Origin: Stomoxys calcitrans
Taxonomy: Eukaryota; Arthropoda; Insecta; Diptera; Muscidae
Assembly: GCF_963082655.1 (NCBI RefSeq)
Contig: NC_081552.1
Span: forward strand, 120,640,907-120,704,906
Direction: 5' to 3'
Length of the DNA: 64,000 nucleotides
Below, piece by piece: positions 1 through 10,457 of this stretch. The first letter of the stretch is position 1. Each line of letters starts with the position of its first letter. Made by a program: the position numbers and the translations under genes. A model generated the notes under the pieces. That model saw nothing but the letters and a program-made list of their open reading frames with translations, was not told the origin of the DNA and did not search any database.

Positions 1-426
1 CCGATTTGAACCATACTTAGCACAATTGTTAGAAGTGATACTAAAGCACTATGTGCAAAATTTCGGTCAAATCGGATGAGAATTGCGCCCTCTAGAGACT
101 CAAGAAGTCAAGACCCAAGATCGGTTTATATGGCAGCTATATCAAAACATGGACCGATATGGCCCATTTGCAATACCAACCGACCTACACTAATAAAAAG
201 TATTTGTGCAAAATTTCAAGCGGCTAGCCTTACTCCTTCGGAAGTTAGCGTGCTTTCGACAGACAGACGCACGGACGGACAGACGGACGGACATGGCTAA
301 ATCGACATAAAATGTCGCGACGATCAAAAATATATATACTTTATGGGGTCTCAGACGAATATTTCGAGTAGTTACAAACAGAATGACGAAATTAGTATAC
401 CCCCCATCCTATGGTGGAGGGTATAA
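1..426 (-). mobile_element. HINE-A, truncated by the window start
   Basis: The visible part holds one and a half 153-bp tandem units, the core with a (GGAC/AGAC)n tract near 260-295, the line 'ATATATATACTTTATGGGG', and the terminus ATGGTGGAGGGTATA. Read on the minus strand this is TATACCC-(TA)n-core-(GTCY)n-array, the order known for DINE-1/mini-me repeats (non-autonomous Helentrons). The element codes for nothing; short frames rich in Arg-Thr-Asp-Gly are translations of the GTCY tract. The other end lies outside the window. Confidence 0.85.
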
Positions 427-641
427 AAACGGACCCCCAAATGTTGACGACTCACGCAAACGAAAAAAGGACCATGATTCGCGGACCTGCACCTGGAATG
501 TCCGCACTCTTTTAGGAGAAGGTGCAGTATATACGCTGGCGGATGTATTAGAGAAGTGCGGTGAATGAAATGCTATACCCAATCCGCATACGAGCGCCTA
601 GAGAGAGAATATGAAACAAAAACATCTATTCCGCAGAAAGA
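427..641 (+). pseudogene. RTE-type LINE, endonuclease N-terminus (relic)
   Basis: A short frame contains TCTWNVRTLLGEG, the start of the APE-type endonuclease of RTE-clade non-LTR retrotransposons, where an Asn in the TWNVRTL motif helps bind metal. The endonuclease would nick target DNA to prime reverse transcription. Only about 45 residues survive before a stop. The segment then jumps to a linker-like stretch at about 600-641 just before an inserted HINE-B, so most of the endonuclease is deleted. It lies directly against the end of HINE-A. It continues after the HINE-B as the reverse transcriptase part. Confidence 0.75.
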
Positions 642-1585
642 ACAAGTAAAAAGGCGTTAAGTTTGGCCGGGCCGAACTTTGGATACCCACCACCTCGGGT
701 ATATATATAAACCACCTTTCCTCCGGGGAAAAATGTATACCTTATGACCCCTAGCAGCTATATAGAATTTTGTTTCGATTTGGACCAAATACTAATAAGT
801 ACAAGTCATTGTTCAACTGTGTAAAACAAAATTTTGCTCTTTTTAGTAGCTGTATCTAAAATTAACCCGGTCTGAACCATAAACGACACGGAAGTTATAT
901 CGAAAGTTTTATCACAACTCACTGTCCCAAATTTCGGCGACATCAGACAATAAATGCGCCTTTTGTGGGCTCAAAACCTTAAATCGAGAGATCGGTTTAT
1001 ATGGCAGTTATATCCAAATTTGAACTGATCTGAGCCAAATTGACAAAGGATGTCGAAGGGCCTAAGACAACTCACTGTCCCAAATATCAGCAAAATCGGA
1101 TAATAAATATGGCTTTTATGAGTCTAAGACCCTAAATCAGAGGATCGGTCTATATGGCAGCTATATCCAAATCTTGACCGATCTGGGCCAAATTGGCGAA
1201 GGATGTCGAAGGGCCTAAGGCAACTCACTGTCCCAAATTTCTGCAAAATCGGATAATAAATGTGGCTTTTATGGGCCTAAGACCCTAAATCGGCGGATCG
1301 GTCTATATGGGGGCTATATCTAGATATAGTCCGATTTGGCCCATCTTCGAACTTAACCTGCTTATGGACAAAAAAATAATCTGTGCAAAGTTTCAGCTCA
1401 ATATCTCAATTTTTGAAGACTGTAGCGTGATTTCAACAGACAGACGGACGGACATGTCTAGATCGTCTTAGATTTTTACGCTGATCAAGAATATATATAC
1501 TTTATAGGGTCGGAAATGGATATTTCGATGTGTTGCAAACGGAATGACAAAATTAATATACCCCCATCCTTCGGTGGTGGGTATA
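642..1585 (-). mobile_element. HINE-B inserted in the RTE LINE
   Basis: This is a complete HINE-B. On the plus strand it starts ACAAGTAAAAAGGCGTTAAG, followed by the palindrome-like GTTTGGCCGGGCCGAAC and TACCCACCACC. Tandem units of about 150 bp follow (repeating 'ACTCACTGTCCCAAAT'), then a GGACGGAC tract, the TA-rich stretch, and finally GGTGGTGGGTATA. TACCCACCACC and GGTGGTGGGTA are the subterminal inverted repeats. The flanking LINE code reads on across the insertion in the Arg-Arg-Lys-Lys-Lys-Glu-Met-Glu frame, so this element landed in an existing LINE with no visible target duplication. Confidence 0.85.
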
Positions 1586-3245
1586 AAAAGGAAATGGAAA
1601 GTCGTGAGTGTAAGCGAATTGAGATGTACAGGAGTCAGAATGAAGTTCGGAAATTCTACCAAAGAATTAAACGTCAAACCGATGGCTTCGGTGCAGGCAC
1701 ATCCTCCTGCGGAGACAAAGAAGGAAATGTGGTAACTGACACAGATGACATGCTGAGGATATGGAAAGAACATTTTACCCAACTGCTAGTGTCCGGCGTT
1801 GGCGGCGAAGCGGATACCGCAGAACCAATCAATGATGATGGTATGGAATGTTTACCTCCTAGTCCGAATGAGGTCCAGGTAGCAGTGACCCGACTAAAGA
1901 ACAACAAGGCAGCAGGAGCCGACGAGTTACCCGCTGATCTATTTAAGATACGGTGATAAGGCGTATGCATCAGCTTATCTGCGCAATCTGGCTAGAAGAA
2001 CGCATACCCGTACACAAGAAAGGAGACAATACGGAACTTGCCAACTACAGAGGAATAAGTCTCCTTCACATCGCATACAAGATACTCTCGAGCGTACTGT
2101 GTGAAAAATTAAAACCTAAAGTCAATGAGATAGTAAGGCCCTATCAATGCGGCTTAAGACCTGGTAAGTCCACCCTAGACCAGATATTCACACTGCGCCA
2201 AATCCTGAAACAGACCCGAGAAGGACAAATCAACACCTACCACCTCTTTGCTGACTACAAAGCCGCCTTCGATACTCCTTTATGTTGCAAGCTATTTCAA
2301 GCCGTGTCTGAGTTTGGTATCCTGCATAAATAATAAGTCTACAGGATGACACTTGCTGATACGCGTACCTCAGTAAAAATAGGAAAAAGTCTTTCTGAAC
2401 CATTTAATACCAAACGAGGTTTCAGACAAGGAGACAGCCTCTCGTGTGATCACTTTAATATCCTGCTGGAGAAGATTATGGTTAGGTTAGGTAAGAGTGG
2501 CAGTCCTATACAGACTCACTTAGATAATTTTTAAGTCCATTGTATTACCACAGTAGCGACAGACCAAGGCTTAAGGCGGGAATCGAATCCACGACCCCTG
2601 CACTGGTAATCCAAGCACGCTACCATCTCGGCTACCAAGGCGCCCAAGGAGAAGATTATACGAGATGCAGATGTGAATAGACATGGCAAACTAATCACAA
2701 TGAAAGTTAGTCTGGTAGTAAATGAAGATAAGACTCAATAGATGGTTTCAACTCCCAAAACACCCTGTACAACCGAGCAGATAATGAAGATTAAGAAAGT
2801 TGGGAAGGACAACTTTGAGATAGTTAGTAACTTTATCTACCTCGCCATCGCCGTAACCGAAACGAATGACACCAGTTTAGAGATAAAGCGAAGAATAATA
2901 CTGGCAAACAGATGCTTCTTTGGACTAAGTAAGCAGACGAAGAGTACACTATACCAGACACTGATACTACCCGTGTTATTATATGTGTCTGAAGCATGGG
3001 TACTTGTGAAAGCAGATGAGGCAGTGCTTGGAGTATTTGAGAGAAAGATTCTTCGTAAAATATATGTTCCAGTTTGCGTTAATGGAGTACGTGCCGACTT
3101 ATGAACCACGAGCTGTATGAAAACGATAGCAATGTTACACGCATCAAAATATAACGGCTGCGTTGGCCATGTTGTCAGAATGAATGTAGAAGCTCCATCA
3201 GAGAAGTCTTTTCAAGGCAATCAAGGTGGTACACGGAAATCCTAA
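1586..3245 (+). pseudogene. RTE-type LINE reverse transcriptase (relic)
   Basis: Successive frames match the RTE-clade reverse transcriptase in order. They show the pre-RT linker with LRIWKEHFTQLL and LKNNKAAGADELPADLF (1590-1956), then the fingers/palm with VHKKGDNTELANYRGISLL and YQCGLRPGKSTLDQIFTLRQ (1985-2300). RGFRQGDSLSCD (2416-2450) is the motif before the catalytic box, and a C-terminal segment with YQTLILPVLLYVSEAW (2742-3104) and GHVVRMN (about 3160) follows. Frameshifts at about 1950 and 2335, a stop near 2740 and the loss of the YADD box show it is dead. A SINE interrupts it at 2480-2647. The normal product would copy the element RNA at nicked target DNA. Confidence 0.85.
2480..2647 (-). 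mobile_element. tRNA-derived SINE with 12-bp target duplication
   Basis: Read on the minus strand, the 5' part is tRNA-like. It has an A box TAGCCGAGATGG (2623-2634) and a B box GATTCGATTCC (about 2579-2589), the internal promoter of RNA polymerase III. A short body follows, and the tail is CTTACCTAACCTAACC. The 12-bp direct repeat GGAGAAGATTAT flanks it at 2468-2479 and 2648-2659, the hallmark of target-primed insertion. The LINE frame (Glu-Lys-Ile-Ile-Arg-Asp-Ala) continues after removal of the insert. The TAACC tail resembles the 3' end of the Jockey-group LINE copies elsewhere in the window. Confidence 0.88.
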
Positions 3246-3356
3246 AGAGCGAAAAAATAAACGTTGTACGAATAAAACTAACTACTCGTGAGTATAGATA
3301 ATATAGCTTACAATTCAATTGGAGTTAGTAATTTTCCTTAAACGATTATTTTTGAA
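3246..3356. other. Unassigned spacer
   Basis: AT-rich sequence after the LINE end. It may be LINE 3' untranslated sequence or host DNA; I see no gene or repeat signature. Confidence 0.4.
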
Positions 3357-3822
3357 AACCACCATGGATTGCATTTGTCGATTTCTTTTCCCGGCATCTC
3401 TTCTTAGGCAAAACAAGTAAAAGCGTGCTAAGTTCGGCCGGACCGAATCTTATATACCCTCCACCATGGATCGCTTTTGTCGAGTTCTTTTCCCGGCATC
3501 TCTTCTTAGGCAAAAAAGGATATAAGAAAAGATTTCTTCTGCTATTAGAGCGATATCAAGATATGGTCCGGTTTGGACCACAATTAAATTATAAGTTGGA
3601 GACCTGTGTAAAATGTCAGCCAATTCGAATAAGAATTGCGCCCTTTGGGGGCTCAAGAAATAAAATAGAGAGATCGATTTATATGGGAGCTGTATCAGGC
3701 TATAGACCGATTCAGACCATAATAAACACGTATGTTGATGGTCATCAGGCAAATCGGATAATAATTGCGACCTCTAGAGGCTCAAGAAGTCAAGATCCCA
3801 GATCGGTTTATATGGCAGCTTG
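3357..3822 (-). mobile_element. Two HINE-A terminal fragments
   Basis: A 55-bp piece of the HINE-A end (CCACCATGGATTGC...CTTAGGCA) is directly followed at 3413 by a second HINE-A end, which starts ACAAGTAAAAGCGTGCTAAG and carries the GTTCGGCCGGACCGAA hairpin and TATACCCTCCACCATGG. The second copy runs into the first tandem unit and stops at 'TATGGCAGCT'. Its GTCY end is missing. The arrangement looks like one copy inserted into, or recombined with, another. Confidence 0.75.
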
Positions 3823-4627
3823 TGACGATCCACCCAAAAGGCCCTTGTTCCTCTGGACTTGGCTACCTTTTAGCCCCGGCCGTGCTCAGTGTGGGGGCTG
3901 TTCTTGTCCATCAGAGAAAAGCTCGGATACATCATCATAAAAGAAAATCCTTAAGGTAGCTCTTAGATAAGACAGGGAAGGTCTGTGATAGAGAAGGTAC
4001 TAATAAAAATTTTGGATAGCATTACATGTAAACTGCTACCCGACAGGTCTTTACCCATCCACCGTGCTGACATTTCCTTTACTTTTATAATCAATTCAAA
4101 CTTTGGTATCTTTTATTTAGCTTTCATCACCTCTCAAGAATTGATAAAATTTAGGACATTATGTTTTCAAAATTTATATTTACATTTGACAAAACGAAAT
4201 CAAAGTGAAGAAAAATAATATGTATGTTAAAGTATTACTATATTTAGTTAGTTGTAGATAAAGTGTCGTATGAATTAAATAATATTTTTTTAATAATTAA
4301 AAGAACATATGTAAAGAAAATATAGCAGTTTCATAAAGCAAAAAAAAAAAACAAATCGTATTTAAAATCTAAAATACAGAGATTTTGTGTAATTAATATA
4401 TTTTTCGCGGTTTTAAAATTTGTGCATGAAAAAACAAATGTTGAGCTATCACCAATGTGGAAGGTGGAAGAACAACAATCTTACCGACAAACTTCATACT
4501 TATCTACAGGCCTGTTGATTGGGATTCTGGTCCATCTCATACTACTTTATCTTTAAAATGGAATCAATTGCCGTCCAAAATGTTTAGCTCGATCAGAATA
4601 TATATGTATGTGGTATGTGAGTAATTA
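3823..4627. other. Unassigned AT-rich region
   Basis: The first 140 bp are GC-richer (CCACCCAAAAGGCCCTTG...) and the rest is AT-rich with A tracts. Open frames here are short and match nothing I know. No tRNA, splice pattern or repeat terminus is convincing. It may be unique host DNA or the remnant of an unlisted element. Confidence 0.35.
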
Positions 4628-7140
4628 ACAAGTAAAAAGGCGTTAAGCTCGACCAAGCCGAACTTTGGATACCCACCACTTCGGGTATATATGTAAACCA
4701 GCTTTCATCAAAATCCAGTAAAAATTGCATACCTTATGTCCCATAGCAGTTCGATCCAGATCCGATTTGGACCAAATACATTAGTACAAGTCATTATGTA
4801 TACCAAAATATTGGTCTTTCTAGTAGCTATATCTAAAAATAAACCGATCTGAACCATATACAACATGGATGTCCAAAAGTCTAACATAAGTCAATGTGTC
4901 AAATTTCAGTTAAATCGGATTATAAACGCGTCATTTTTGGGGCTAAGACTTTAAATCGAGATATCGGTCTATATGGCAGCTATATCCAAATCTTGATCGA
5001 TCTGAGTGAAATTGAAGAAGGATGCCGAAGGGCCCAACACAACTCAGTGTCCCAAATTGCGGCGACATCGGACAATAAACGCGCTTTTTCTGGCCCCAAA
5101 ACCTAAAACCGAGAGATCGGTCTATATGGCAGCTATACCCAAATCTTGACCGATCTGTGCCATAATGCAGAACTATGTCAAGGGGTTTAACCTAACTCAA
5201 TGTCCCAAATTTCGGCGACATCGGACAATAAATGCGCCTTTTATAGGCCTAAGGCCCTAAATCGGAGGATCGGTGAATATGACAGCTATATCCAAGTCTG
5301 GACCGATCGGAGCCAAATTGAAGAAGGATTTCGAAGGTCCAAATATAATTCACTGTCCCAAATTTCGGCGACATCGGATAATAAATTTGCCTTTTATGAT
5401 CGGTCTATATTGCAGCTATATCCAAATCTGGACCGATCTGGACCAAATTGACGAAGGATGTCGAGAGGACTAACACAACTCACTATCCCAAATTTCAGCC
5501 AAATTGGATAATAAATGTGGCTTTTATGGGCCTAAGACCCTAAATCGGAGGATCGGTCTATATGGCAGCTATATCCAAATTTGGACCGATCTGGGCCAAA
5601 TTGACGAAGAATGTTGAAGGGCCTAACACAACTCACTGTGCCAAATTTCATCCAAATCGGATAATAAATGTGGCTGTTATGGGCCTAAGACCCTAAATCG
5701 GAGGATCGGTCTATATGGCAGCTATATCCAAATTTGGACCGATCTGGGCCAAATTGACGAAGAATGTTGAAGGGCCTAACACAACTCACTGTGCCAAATT
5801 TCATCCAAATCGGATAATAAATGTGGCCCATCGTGCAAAATTTCATATAAGGTTATGGACCGATTTGAACCAAACTTGGCATAGTTGTTGGCTATCATAA
5901 CAAAACACGGCGTGCAAAATTTCATTCCAATCGGATAAGAATTGCACCCTCTAGAGACTCAAGAAGTCAAGACCCAAGATCGGTTAATATGGCAGCTATA
6001 TTAGGTTATTGGCCGATTTGAACCATACTAAGCACAGTTGTTGGAAGTCATAGCGAAATACGTCATGCAAAATTTCATTCAAATCGGATAAGAATTGCGC
6101 CCTCTGGCGCAATAAGGTTATGGACCGATTTGGACCATACAGTTGTTGGATATCAAAACAAAATACGTCGTGCAAAATTTCATTCCAGTCGGATAAGAAT
6201 TGCGCCCTCTAAAAGCTCAAGAAGTCAAGACTCAAGTTCGGTTTATATGGCAGCTATATCAGGTTATGGACCGATGGACCATACTTAGCACAGTTGTTGG
6301 AAGTCATAGCGAAACACGTCATGCAAAATTTCATTAAAATGGGATAAGGATTGCGCCATCTGGAGGCTCAAGAAATCAAGACCCAAGAACGGATTATATG
6401 GCAGCTATATCAAGTTATTGACCGATTTGAACCATACTTGAAACTGTTGTTGGATATTATAACAGAATACAAATTGCAAATTGCAAAATTTCATTCCAAT
6501 CTGATAAGAATTGCGCCCTCTAGAGGCTCAAGAAATAAAGACCCAAAATCGGTTTATACGGCAGCTATATCAGGTTATTGACCGTATTGAACAATACTTA
6601 GCACAGTTGTTGGAAGTCATAGCGAAACACGTCGTGCAAAATTTCATTCCAATCGGATAAGAATTGCGCCCTCTAGATGCTCAAGAAGTCAAGACCCAAG
6701 ATCGGTTTATATGGCAGCTATGTCAGGTAATGGACCGATTTCGACCATATAACGCAGTTTTTGGACATCATAAGAATACACGTCATGCAAAATGTCATTC
6801 CAATCGGATAAAAACTGCGCCTTCTAGAGGCTCAAGATATCAAGACCCATGATCGGTATATATGGCAACTATATCAAAACATGGACCGATATGGCCCATT
6901 TACAATCCTAGCCGACCTACACTAATAATAAATATTTGCGCAAAATTTAAAGCGTCTAGCCTTACTCCTTCGAAAGTTAGCGTGCTTTCGACAGACAGAC
7001 GGACGGACATGGATAGATCGACATAAAATGTCACGACGATCAAGAATATATATACTCTATGGGGTCTCCGAGGAAAATTTAGAGTAGTTACAAACAGAAT
7101 GACGAAATTAGAGTATCCCCATCCTACGGTGGAGGGTATA
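4628..7140 (-). mobile_element. Chimeric HINE: B end and array fused to A array and end
   Basis: The element starts with the HINE-B terminus (ACAAGTAAAAAGGCGTTAAG, TACCCACCACTTCGGG) and carries B-type units to about 5826. Two of these (from 5551 and 5703) are almost identical at a 152-bp period. At 'AATAAATGTGGC|CCATCGTGCAAAATTTC' it switches to A-type units ('CGTCATGCAAAATTTCATTCC', 'CAAGAAGTCAAGACCC') that continue to the A-type core, GGACGGAC tract and terminus GGTGGAGGGTATA. Both ends are therefore present but from different families. The shared period and motifs could allow unequal recombination or template switching. Confidence 0.78.
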
Positions 7141-7258
7141 AAAATCGAATACTTAAACAATACTGATGTGAATGAATGCGTAGAGCATCAGCTTTGCAAA
7201 CAGAAGGTTTTTGGTTCAATACTCGACTGGGACAAAGTGTAAAGTTTTATCTTATATA
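7141..7258. other. Spacer between HINE copies
   Basis: About 120 bp without a recognised signature between two HINE termini. Confidence 0.3.
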
Positions 7259-9430
7259 TAACAAATAAAAGCGTGTTAAGGTCGGCCGGGCCAAATCTTA
7301 TATACCCTCCACCATGGATCGCATTTGTCGAGTTCTTTTCCCGGCATCTCTTTTTAGGCAAAAAAATGATATAGGAAAAGATTTGCTCTGCCATTAGAGC
7401 GATATCAAGATATAGTCCGGTTTGGACCACAATTATATTATATGTTGGAGACCTGTGTAAAATGTGAGCCAATTCGAATAAGAATTGCGCCCTTTGTGGC
7501 CTCAAGAAATAAAATAGAGAGATCGATTTATATGGGAGCTCTATCGGGCTATAGACCGATTCAGACCATAATAAACACGTATGTTAATGGTCATGACAGG
7601 ATCCGTTGTACAAAATTTCAGGCAAATCGGATAATAATTGCGACCTCTAGAGGCTCAAGAAGTCAAGATCCCAGTTCGGTTTATATGGCAGCTATATCAG
7701 GTTGTGAACCGACTTGTACCTTATTTGACATAGTTGTTGAAAGTAACATTAAACAAGTAAAAGCGTGCTAAGTTCGGCCGGGCCGAATCTTATATACCCT
7801 CCACCATGGATCGCATTTGTCGAGTTCTTTTTCCGGCATCTCTTCTTAGGCAAAAAAAAAAAGGATATAAGAAAAGATTTGCTCTGCTATTATAGCGATA
7901 TCAAGATATGGTCCGGTTTGGACCACAATTAAATTATATGTTGCAGACCTGTGTAAAATGTCAGCCAATTCGAATAAGAATTGCGCCCTTTGAGGGCTCA
8001 AGAAGTAAAATAGAGAGATCGATTTATATGGGAGCAGTATCGGGCTATAGACCGATTCAGACCATAATAAACACGTATGTTAATGGTCATGAGAGAATCC
8101 GTCGTACAAAATTTCAGGCAAATCGGATAATAATTGCGACCTCTAGAGGCTCAAGAAGTCAAGATCCCTGGCAGCTATATCAGGTTATGGACCGATTTCA
8201 ACCATACTTCGCACAGTTGTTAGGCATCATAGCAAAACACGTCGTGCGAAATTCCATTCCAATCGGATAAGAATTGCGCACTCTAGAGGCTCAAGAAGTC
8301 AAGACCCAAGATCGGTTTATATGGCAGCTGTATCAGGTTATGGACCGATTTGATTTATACTTTGCACACTTGTTGGATATCATAGCAAAACACGTCGTGC
8401 AAAATTTCATTTCAATCGGATAAGAATTGCACACTCTAGAGGCTCAAGAAGTCAAGACCCAAAATCGGTTTATATGGCAGCTATATCAAAAAATGGACCG
8501 ATATGGCCCATTTACAATACCAACCGACCTACACTAATAAGAAGTATTTTTGCAAAATTTCAAGCGGCTAGCTTTACTCCTTCGGTAGTTAGCGTGCATT
8601 CGACAGACAGACGGACGGACGGACGGACGGACAGACGGACGGACATGGCTAGATCGACATAAAATGTCACGACGATCAAGAATATATATACTTTATGGGG
8701 TCTCAGACGAATATTTCGAGTAGTTACAAACAGAATGACGAAATTAGTACACCCCCCATCTTATGGTGGAGGGTATAAAAACGTCTTGCAAAATTTCAGC
8801 CAAATCGGATAGGAATTGCGCCCTCTAGAAGCTCAGGAAGTCAAGTCCCCAGATCTGTTTATATGACAGCTATATCAGGTTATGAACCGATCTGAACCAT
8901 ACTTGGCACAGTTGTTGGATATCATAACAAAATACTACGTGCCAAAATTCATTCAAATTGGATAAGAATTGCGTTCTCCAGAGGCTCAAGAAGTCAAGAC
9001 CCAAGATCGGTTTATATGGCAGCTATATCAGGTTATGAACTGATTTGAACCATATTTGGCACAGTTGTTGGATATTATATTAAAACACGTCGTGCCAAAA
9101 TTCGGATAAGAATTGCGCCCTCTAGTGGCTCAAGAAGTCAAGACCCAAGATCGGTTTATATGACAGCCATATCAAAACATGGACCGATATGGCCCATTTA
9201 CAATACCTTCACTAATAAGAAGTATTTTTGCAAAATTTCAAGCGGCTAGCTTTACTCCTTCGGTAGTTAGCGTGCATTCGACAGACAGACGGACGGACAT
9301 GGCTAGATCGACATAAAATGTCACGACAATCAAGAATATATATACTTTATGGGGTCTCAGACGAATATTTCGAGTAGTTGCAATCAGAATGACGAAATTA
9401 GTATTCCCCCATCCTATGGCGGAGTGTATA
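7259..9430 (-). mobile_element. HINE-A host copy, interrupted by a second HINE-A
   Basis: The outer copy begins ACAAATAAAAGCGTGTTAAGG and runs through the first two array blocks to 'GTTGAAAGTAACATTAA' at about 7753. It resumes at 8778 with 'AAAACGTCTTGCAAAATTTCAGCC' and ends with its own core, GGACGGAC tract and GGCGGAGTGTATA. Other copies show these two blocks adjoining (for example near 48340), so the middle is an insertion. The outer end is slightly diverged (TGTATA for GGTATA). Confidence 0.82.
7754..8777 (-). mobile_element. HINE-A nested inside HINE-A
   Basis: This is a complete copy of about 1.02 kb: ACAAGTAAAAGCGTGCTAAG, hairpin GTTCGGCCGGGCCGAA, TATACCCTCCACCATGG, a short tandem array, a (GGAC)n/(AGAC)n tract at 8601-8643, TA-rich stretch and ATGGTGGAGGGTATA. 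It sits in a run of A in the host HINE-A array with no evident target duplication. Confidence 0.85.
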
Positions 9431-9467
9431 AAAAGGCGCAGCGGAGCGCGCCCGGGTCAGCTAGTAA
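9431..9467 (-). repeat. Orphan Rep-C terminus
   Basis: The minus strand reads TACTAGCTGACCCGGGCGCG followed by CTCCGCTGCGCC. This is the start sequence of the larger Rep-C elements at 16651 and 61692. Only about 37 bp remain, between a HINE-A end and a truncated HINE-B. Confidence 0.7.
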
Positions 9468-10415
9468 AGTATATATATTCTTGATCAGCGTAAAAATCTA
9501 AGACGATCTAGACATGTCCGCCCGTCTGTCTGTTGAAATCACGCTACAGTCTTTAAAAGTAGAGATATTGAGCTGAAATTTGGCACAGATTCTTTTTTTG
9601 TCTATAAGCAGGTTAAGTTCGAAGATGGGCAATATCGGACTATATCTTCATATAGCTCCCATATAGACCGATCCGCCGATTTAGGGTATTAATCCGATAA
9701 AAGCCACATTTATTATCCGATTTTGCTGAAATGTTGGACAGTGAGTTGTGTAAGCCCCTCCGACATCTTTCGTCAATTTGGCTTAGATCGATCCAGATTT
9801 GGATATAGCTGCCATATAGACCGATCCTCCGATTTAGGGTCTTAGGCCCATAAAAGCCACATTTATTATCCGATTTTGCTGAAATTTGGGACAGTGAGTT
9901 GTGTTAGGCCCTTCGACATCCTTCGTCAATTTGGCCCAGATCGGTTCAGATTGGGATATAGCTGCCATATAGACCGATCCTCCGATTTAGGGTCTTAGGC
10001 CCATAAAAGCCACATTTATTATCCAATTTTGCTGAAACTTGGCCCAAATCGGATCAGATTTAGACATAGCTGCCATATAGACCGATATCTCGATTTAAAG
10101 TTTTTGTCCCATAAAAGACGCATTTATAATCCGATTTCACTGAAATTTGACACAGTGACTTATGTTAGGCTTTTCGAAAACCGTGTCGTAGTAGCTCAGA
10201 TCGGTTTTTTTTTTAGATAAATCTACTTAAAAGACCAATATTTTGTTATACACAATTGAACAAAAACTTGTACTTATAAGAATTTGGTCCAAATCGGAAC
10301 ATATTTTGATATAACTGCTATGGGACAAAAGGTATACAATTTTCACCGAATTTTGATGAAAGGTGGTTTACGTATATTCCCGAGGTGGTGGGTATCCAAA
10401 CGCCTTTTTACGTGT
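9468..10415 (+). mobile_element. HINE-B, 5'-truncated
   Basis: The copy begins at AAGTATATATATTCTTGATCAG, so the TATACCC end is lost. It then shows the core, a short GTCC/GTCT tract, six or so ~150-bp B units ('CTGAAATTTGGGACAGTGAG', 'CATATAGACCGATC') and the inverted subterminal repeat GAGGTGGTGGGTATCC. The terminal hairpin is deleted: the sequence goes from GGGTATCCAAA straight to CGCCTTTTTACGTG. Confidence 0.8.
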
Positions 10416-10420
10416 TTTGT

Positions 10421-10457
10421 AATAAGTAGTACCTATTCCGAGATACGGATTTATTTT
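10421..10457 (-). mobile_element. Tiny Jockey-group LINE fragment
   Basis: AATAAGTAGTACCTATTCCG is nearly the same as sequence at about 56650-56680, in the 5' part of the minus-strand LINE. In translation both give Tyr-Leu-Gly-Ile-Gly-Thr-Thr-Tyr. Only about 35 bp are left. Confidence 0.5.

Noticed and set aside
2480..2495. Telomere-like TTAGG repeat because of GGTTAGGTTAGGT
   Set aside because: The run is only two units, is part of a SINE tail bounded by a target duplication, and higher flies lack TTAGG telomeres.
3425..3940. 171-codon frame starting near 3425
   Set aside because: The first three quarters are HINE-A end and array sequence; only the last 45 codons lie in unassigned DNA, with no recognisable feature.
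8474..8662. Many 60-100 codon frames with 'AAISKHGPIWPIYNTNRPTL...DRRTDGRTDG' as a protein family
   Set aside because: They recur wherever HINE-A arrays and GTCY tracts occur on either strand, vary in frame and lack conserved starts. They are translations of non-coding repeat.
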